A model generated the notes under the pieces. It did not search any database. It saw only the letters and a list, made by a program, of their open reading frames with translations, and was not told the DNA's origin. From contig NZ_JAENHL010000008.1 in the NCBI RefSeq assembly GCF_016595235.1, positions 1,572,624 through 1,636,623 of the forward strand: 64,000 nucleotides of DNA, given 5' to 3'. The position numbers and the translations under genes were made by a program. Numbering within the stretch: the stretch's first letter is position 1; the number at the start of each line of letters is the position of its first letter. This DNA is from Taklimakanibacter albus. Its GTDB lineage: Bacteria > Pseudomonadota > Alphaproteobacteria > Rhizobiales > Aestuariivirgaceae. Positions 60,108 through 64,000 of the stretch are shown one piece after another.

Positions 60108-61910
60108 ATGAAGCTCACCGGCGGACAGATCGTAGCACGCGCGCTCAAGGAATATGGCGTCGACTATGTGGCAGGCGTGCCGGGACACGGCATCTGGTCG
60201 CTGTTCGACGCCTTCCTCGAGAAGGGCTCCGAGATCCCCTTCATCCAGGTGATGCATGAGCAGAGCGCGGTGCATATGGCCGACGGCTATTTCCGCGCCG
60301 GAGGGCGGCCCATGGCCTGCTCGACCTCGATCGGGCCGGGCGCCACCAACACCATCATCGGTCTCGCCACCTGCTACACCGACTCGATCCCAGCCTTCTA
60401 TGTCTCGGGCGGCCCCGCCACCCATATGAAGGGCCATGGCGTAATGCAGGAGCTCGAACGCCAGCAGGAAAACGCCTTTCCGCGCATCACCGAGCAGGTG
60501 ACCAAACGCGCCTATAAGGCCGGCCGTGTCGACGAGTTGCCCTTCATCATGCATCGCGCCTTCAACACCATGCTGTCGGGCCGTCCGGGTCCCGTCCATG
60601 TCGAAGTGCCGATGGACATCCAGACCGAAGCGGCCGATGTCGATATCCATCCCCTCGCCCATCGCATGGCAGTCGGCGTCGCCTATCCGGATCCGGTCGC
60701 CGTCGAAAAAGCGGCCGCCCTCCTCCTTTCCGCCGAGCGTCCGGTGATCGTCGCCGGTGGCGGCGCCATCAGCGCCAATGCCTCGGCCGCCCTCACCGTG
60801 CTCGCCGAGAAAGTCGGCGCCGCCGTCTCCTCCACCTGGAACGGCAAAGGCGCCATTTCCGAAGATCATCCGCTGGCCATCGGCGCCGTCGGCCAGACCG
60901 GCACCTCCTGCGGCAACCAGATCACTGCCAGCGCCGATGTCGTGATGTCGGTCGGCTGCCGCTTCACCGACTGGTCGGCGTCGAGCTATCGGAAAGGCAC
61001 GAGCTTCTCCATCCCGCCCGGCAAGCTCATCCATATCGATCTCGACCATCACGAGATCGGCAAGAACTATCCGACCGAAGTCGGCATCGTCGCCGATGCG
61101 CGCGCCACGCTGGAAGCGCTCATCGCCGCGATCTCCGACCAGCAATCGGCCCGCGCTTTGGCACGCCGCGAGAAATTCCTCACCGATATCCGCATCGCCA
61201 AAGCCGAATGGGAAGCGATGCTGGCGCCCCGGCGCGACTCGCATGAGGCGCCTTTCACCTCGCAGCGTCCGTTGGGCGCGCTCCGCAAGGTGATGGACCG
61301 CAGCGGCATCATCCTCGCCGGCTCCGGCAATACGCAAGGCGCCGTCAAGCAGACCTTTCCGGTCTATGAGCCGCGCACCCACATCACATCGGGCTCCTTT
61401 TCGCCGATGGGCTGGGCGGTACCTGCGGCGCTGGGCGCCAAGCTGGCGCAGCCCGACCGCCAGGTCGTGGCGGTGGTGGGCGATGGCGACTTCATGATGT
61501 CGCTGCCCGAAATGGGCACCGCGGTGATGAACGGCATTCCCGCCGTGTTCCTGGTCCAGAATAATCGCGGCTACATGTCGATCCGCGGCGGCCAGCGCAA
61601 ATTCATGGGCCGCCATATCGCCAGCGAGTTCAACCGTCACAAGGGCAATGGCGAGCCCTATACGGCCAATATCGCGGAAGTCGCGAAGAACTTCGGCATG
61701 GAAGCCTGGAAGGTCGAGGAGTCCGATCAGCTCGAGAAGACGCTGAAGAAGGCGCTCGATTGCGGCGGCCCGGCGCTTGTCGAAGTCACCACGTCGCGCG
61801 ATGCGGCGGGCCCCTTCGTCACCGGCTGGTGGGATTTCCCCTCGCCCGCTTACTACGGCAAGGAACAGGCCGAATATTCGGCCGGCCGCGCGCTCGAACA
61901 GCATATGTAA
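60108..61910 (+). CDS. Thiamine-diphosphate-dependent enzyme, acetolactate-synthase-like
   Basis: The protein has 600 residues in three domains (PYR, FAD-type middle, PP). The catalytic Glu51 is in VMHEQSAVHMADGY, which argues against glyoxylate carboligase (Val there). GPGATNTIIG, GRPGPVHVEVPMD and the ThDP/Mg motif VVGDGDFMMSLPEMG with QNNRG are present. It lacks the small regulatory subunit of a biosynthetic acetolactate synthase and the N-terminal pattern of sulfoacetaldehyde acetyltransferase (Xsc). It is a lyase or carboligase acting on a 2-oxo acid. GGAGAGG precedes the ATG. It starts a rightward operon with the HpsN-like gene. Confidence 0.88.
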   Translation: MKLTGGQIVARALKEYGVDYVAGVPGHGIWSLFDAFLEKGSEIPFIQVMHEQSAVHMADGYFRAGGRPMACSTSIGPGATNTIIGLATCYTDSIPAFYVSGGPATHMKGHGVMQELERQQENAFPRITEQVTKRAYKAGRVDELPFIMHRAFNTMLSGRPGPVHVEVPMDIQTEAADVDIHPLAHRMAVGVAYPDPVAVEKAAALLLSAERPVIVAGGGAISANASAALTVLAEKVGAAVSSTWNGKGAISEDHPLAIGAVGQTGTSCGNQITASADVVMSVGCRFTDWSASSYRKGTSFSIPPGKLIHIDLDHHEIGKNYPTEVGIVADARATLEALIAAISDQQSARALARREKFLTDIRIAKAEWEAMLAPRRDSHEAPFTSQRPLGALRKVMDRSGIILAGSGNTQGAVKQTFPVYEPRTHITSGSFSPMGWAVPAALGAKLAQPDRQVVAVVGDGDFMMSLPEMGTAVMNGIPAVFLVQNNRGYMSIRGGQRKFMGRHIASEFNRHKGNGEPYTANIAEVAKNFGMEAWKVEESDQLEKTLKKALDCGGPALVEVTTSRDAAGPFVTGWWDFPSPAYYGKEQAEYSAGRALEQHM

Positions 61911-61961
61911 ACACGCCGCCGCCACGGCACGCCTAACCCTTAGTCTTTTACAGGTTTACCG

Positions 61962-63272
61962 ATGATCAGACGTGTCAAAGCGGCAAAGCCGGTGGCGGCG
62001 ATCTCCAAGGATCGCCGCCTCACCGAAACGGTCGAGGCGCTGCTCGCCGATGTCGAGACGCGCGGCGATGCGGCAGTGCGTGAGCTCGCCGTTAAATTCG
62101 ACGGCCTCGACCGCAAGTCGTATCTTCTCAGCAAGGCCGAGATTCAGGCCTGTCTCGACCGCATGACGGTGCGCGAGCGCGACGACATGGAATTCGCGCA
62201 AACGCAGGTGCGCAATTTCGCCATCGCCCAGAAAAATGCGCTGCTCGACATCGAAGTCGAGACGCTGCCGGGCGTCATCCTCGGCCATCGCAATATCCCG
62301 ATCAGCAATGTCGGCTGCTATGTGCCGGGCGGGCAATATCCCCTTCTCGCTTCCGCCCATATGTCGGTCCTGACCGCCAAGGTCGCGGGCTGCGACCGCG
62401 TCATCACCGCCGCGCCGCCTTTCAAGGGTGAGCCGGCATCGCTGATCGTCGCCGCCCAGCATCTCGCCGGCGCCGATGAGATCTATTGTCTCGGCGGCGT
62501 GCAAGCGATCGCCGCCATGGCCTATGGCACCGAGAGCATCCAGCCGGTCGACATGATCGCCGGTCCCGGCAATGCCTATGTCGCCGAAGCCAAACGCCTG
62601 CTCTTCGGCCAGGTCGGCATCGATCTCTTCGCCGGCCCGACCGAAACATTGATCATCGCCGACGACACGAGCGACGCCGAGCTCTGCGCCACTGATCTTC
62701 TCGGCCAGGCCGAGCATGGCGTGAACTCGCCGGCCGTGCTCATCACCAATTCCGAGAAGCTGGCGCGTGAAACCCTTGCCGAGATCGACCGGCTGCTCGC
62801 CATTCTTCCGACCGCGAAGATCGCCGGCAAAGCCTGGGAAGATTGCGGCGAGATCATCCTGTGCGACACGCTGGACGAGATGCTGGCCGAGGCCAATCTC
62901 ATCGCCTCCGAGCATGTGCAGGTGATGACCGCCGATCCCGATTATTTCCTGGAGCATCTCGTCAATTACGGCGCCTTGTTCTTAGGCGCCCGCACCACCG
63001 TCGCTTATGGCGATAAGGTCATCGGCACCAATCACACGCTGCCGACCAAACGGGCGGCGCGTTATACCGGCGGCCTGTGGGTCGGCAAGTTCCTGAAAAC
63101 CTGCACCTATCAGAAGATCCTCACCGATGCGGCTTCGGCGTCGATCGGCGAATATTGCTCCAGACTCTGCATGATGGAAGGCTTCTCCGGCCATGCCGAG
63201 CAGGCCAATGTGCGCGTCCGGCGCCATGGCCAGCGCAATGTCGGCTATGCCCAGGCGGTCGAAGCGGTGTGA
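61962..63272 (+). CDS. Histidinol-dehydrogenase-family alcohol dehydrogenase, HpsN-like
   Basis: This 436-residue enzyme is in the HisD fold: [57 protein letters not shown] and [20 protein letters not shown]. Zinc ligands Gln/His are in GQAEHG, with a later Asp and His ([10 protein letters not shown]). The [20 protein letters not shown]-type region and the [13 protein letters not shown] loop match HpsN, 3-sulfopropanediol dehydrogenase, better than biosynthetic HisD. No his genes lie near. It would oxidise a primary alcohol to an acid in two NAD steps. Substrate uncertain. Confidence 0.87.
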   Translation: MIRRVKAAKPVAAISKDRRLTETVEALLADVETRGDAAVRELAVKFDGLDRKSYLLSKAEIQACLDRMTVRERDDMEFAQTQVRNFAIAQKNALLDIEVETLPGVILGHRNIPISNVGCYVPGGQYPLLASAHMSVLTAKVAGCDRVITAAPPFKGEPASLIVAAQHLAGADEIYCLGGVQAIAAMAYGTESIQPVDMIAGPGNAYVAEAKRLLFGQVGIDLFAGPTETLIIADDTSDAELCATDLLGQAEHGVNSPAVLITNSEKLARETLAEIDRLLAILPTAKIAGKAWEDCGEIILCDTLDEMLAEANLIASEHVQVMTADPDYFLEHLVNYGALFLGARTTVAYGDKVIGTNHTLPTKRAARYTGGLWVGKFLKTCTYQKILTDAASASIGEYCSRLCMMEGFSGHAEQANVRVRRHGQRNVGYAQAVEAV

Positions 63273-64000
63273 TGGAGAATATCACCGCCGATATCGTGAT
63301 CATCGGCTCCGGCATCGGCGGGGCCACGGCGGCCTTTATGCTGGCGCCGACGGGCGCCAAGATCCTCATTCTCGAGCGCGGCGAGCGGATCACGGACAGC
63401 CCCGAGACGCGCGACGACCGCGCCATCTTTCAGAAAGGTTTCTTCCGTCCCAAGGAGCAATGGCTCGACGCCAAGGGCGAGGCCTTCAGCCCCAACAACT
63501 ACTACAATGTCGGCGGCAATTCGAAATATTACGGCGCTATCCTCTATCGCTATCGCGCACAAGATTTCAGCGCGATGGAGCATATGGAAGGCTCAACACC
63601 CGGCTGGCCTTTCTCCTATGACGAGATCGAGCCCTGGTACAGCAAAGCCGAACAGCTCTATCAGGTGCGTGGCGCCATCGGCGATGATCCGACGGAGCCC
63701 CGTCATTCGTCGCCCTATCCGTATCCGGCGGTCGCCGATGAGCCGTCGCTCGCCGTGGTACGCGACAGGCTCAAACGCCAGGGCATCAATGCCAGCTCGC
63801 TGCCGATCGCCATCGACATCGAGGCCTGGCTCGCCCGGGCGAAGACGCCGTGGGACGCCTTCCCCGATACGTTCACCGGCAAGATCGACGCCGAGACCGG
63901 ACCGCTGCACCGGGCGCTGGCGCATGACAATGTGAAGCTTCTCACCGGCGCACAGGTCCTGCGCTTCGAGGCGGCGCCCGACGGCAAGTCGATCGATGCC
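63272..64000 (+). CDS. GMC-family FAD-dependent oxidoreductase (N-terminal part)
   Basis: The frame opens at an ATG overlapping the hpsN-like stop (TGATG) and runs off the right edge with 243 residues and no stop. It starts with DIVIIGSGIGGATAAFMLAP, an FAD Rossmann motif, and ILILERGERI. NNYYNVGGNSKYYGAILYRY and GWPFSYDEIEPWYSKAEQLY fit the substrate-side region of GMC oxidoreductases. It is less like choline dehydrogenase than the enzyme at 52320. It is the third gene of the rightward operon. Confidence 0.85.
   Translation, partial: MENITADIVIIGSGIGGATAAFMLAPTGAKILILERGERITDSPETRDDRAIFQKGFFRPKEQWLDAKGEAFSPNNYYNVGGNSKYYGAILYRYRAQDFSAMEHMEGSTPGWPFSYDEIEPWYSKAEQLYQVRGAIGDDPTEPRHSSPYPYPAVADEPSLAVVRDRLKRQGINASSLPIAIDIEAWLARAKTPWDAFPDTFTGKIDAETGPLHRALAHDNVKLLTGAQVLRFEAAPDGKSIDA

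Noticed and set aside
60108-61910. Sulfoacetaldehyde acetyltransferase (Xsc) or glyoxylate carboligase (Gcl)
   Set aside because: The N-terminal pattern of Xsc is absent, and the catalytic Glu51 is present, whereas Gcl has Val at that position.
60006-61925. Long minus-strand open frame antisense to the TPP enzyme
   Set aside because: The ThDP enzyme is well supported and the antisense frame has no domain.
61962-63272. Histidine biosynthesis hisD
   Set aside because: Motifs match HpsN-type alcohol dehydrogenases, and the neighbours are catabolic genes rather than his genes.
1-64000. CRISPR arrays, tRNA or rRNA genes, insertion sequences and phage genes
   Set aside because: I looked on both strands and saw no spaced direct repeats, cloverleaf sequence, transposase motif or phage structural gene.

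Overview
The window is GC-rich, densely packed bacterial chromosome. It looks like an alphaproteobacterium of the Hyphomicrobiales/Rhizobiales type. The evidence is two spermidine/putrescine-type ABC operons, a tripartite tricarboxylate transporter, an MttB-family methyltransferase without pyrrolysine, a NahK-type hybrid kinase, a GFA protein, DUF1272 and DUF4242 proteins, and a rhizobial-style double palindrome at 3578-3693. I see no rRNA, tRNA, CRISPR array, transposase or phage gene. Species cannot be named from the sequence alone.

Layout. 1-1087: a partial FIST sensor protein and a LuxR-type response regulator. 1427-3543: a TadE/TadG pair. 3699-4523: an IclR regulator. 5023-7427: five small exported proteins around an L,D-transpeptidase. 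7521-15954: an ABC importer, a divergent LuxR-type regulator with an MttB-family methyltransferase, a nucleotidyltransferase, and a Cys-type homologue of glycine/betaine reductase B. 16284-24180: aminotransferase, mscL, a 1177-aa transporter-like hybrid kinase, a GNAT protein, a second LuxR-type response regulator, proline iminopeptidase and a possible structured RNA. 24397-30658: a GntR regulator facing a prpD-prpB-tctCBA operon. 30851-36653: a coiled-coil exported protein, rmuC, a GlxA-like regulator, a LysR regulator and small enzymes. 36654-39813: marR-emrA-emrB drug efflux. 40006-41705: gap and rpe.

The right third holds two catabolic islands. The first (43239-51032) has a three-component FAD/2Fe-2S amine oxidase, an argininosuccinate-lyase-family enzyme, a cupin protein, a semialdehyde dehydrogenase and a divergent aminotransferase. 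This suits breakdown of an N-substituted amino acid such as an opine or N-succinyl-type compound. The second (51553-64000) is a divergent island around an XRE regulator. It holds two TIM-barrel isomerases, an ABC importer, two GMC oxidoreductases, a TPP enzyme and an HpsN/HisD-like dehydrogenase. A shared motif (TGCGAAATTGT) occurs in three of its intergenic gaps and may be the operator of the XRE protein. The substrates of both islands are unknown; they and the MttB/GrdB-like region are the best candidates for undescribed chemistry.

Starts were chosen by ribosome-binding sites and family length, so several differ from the longest open frame. All functions are read from motifs and family memory; no database search was run.
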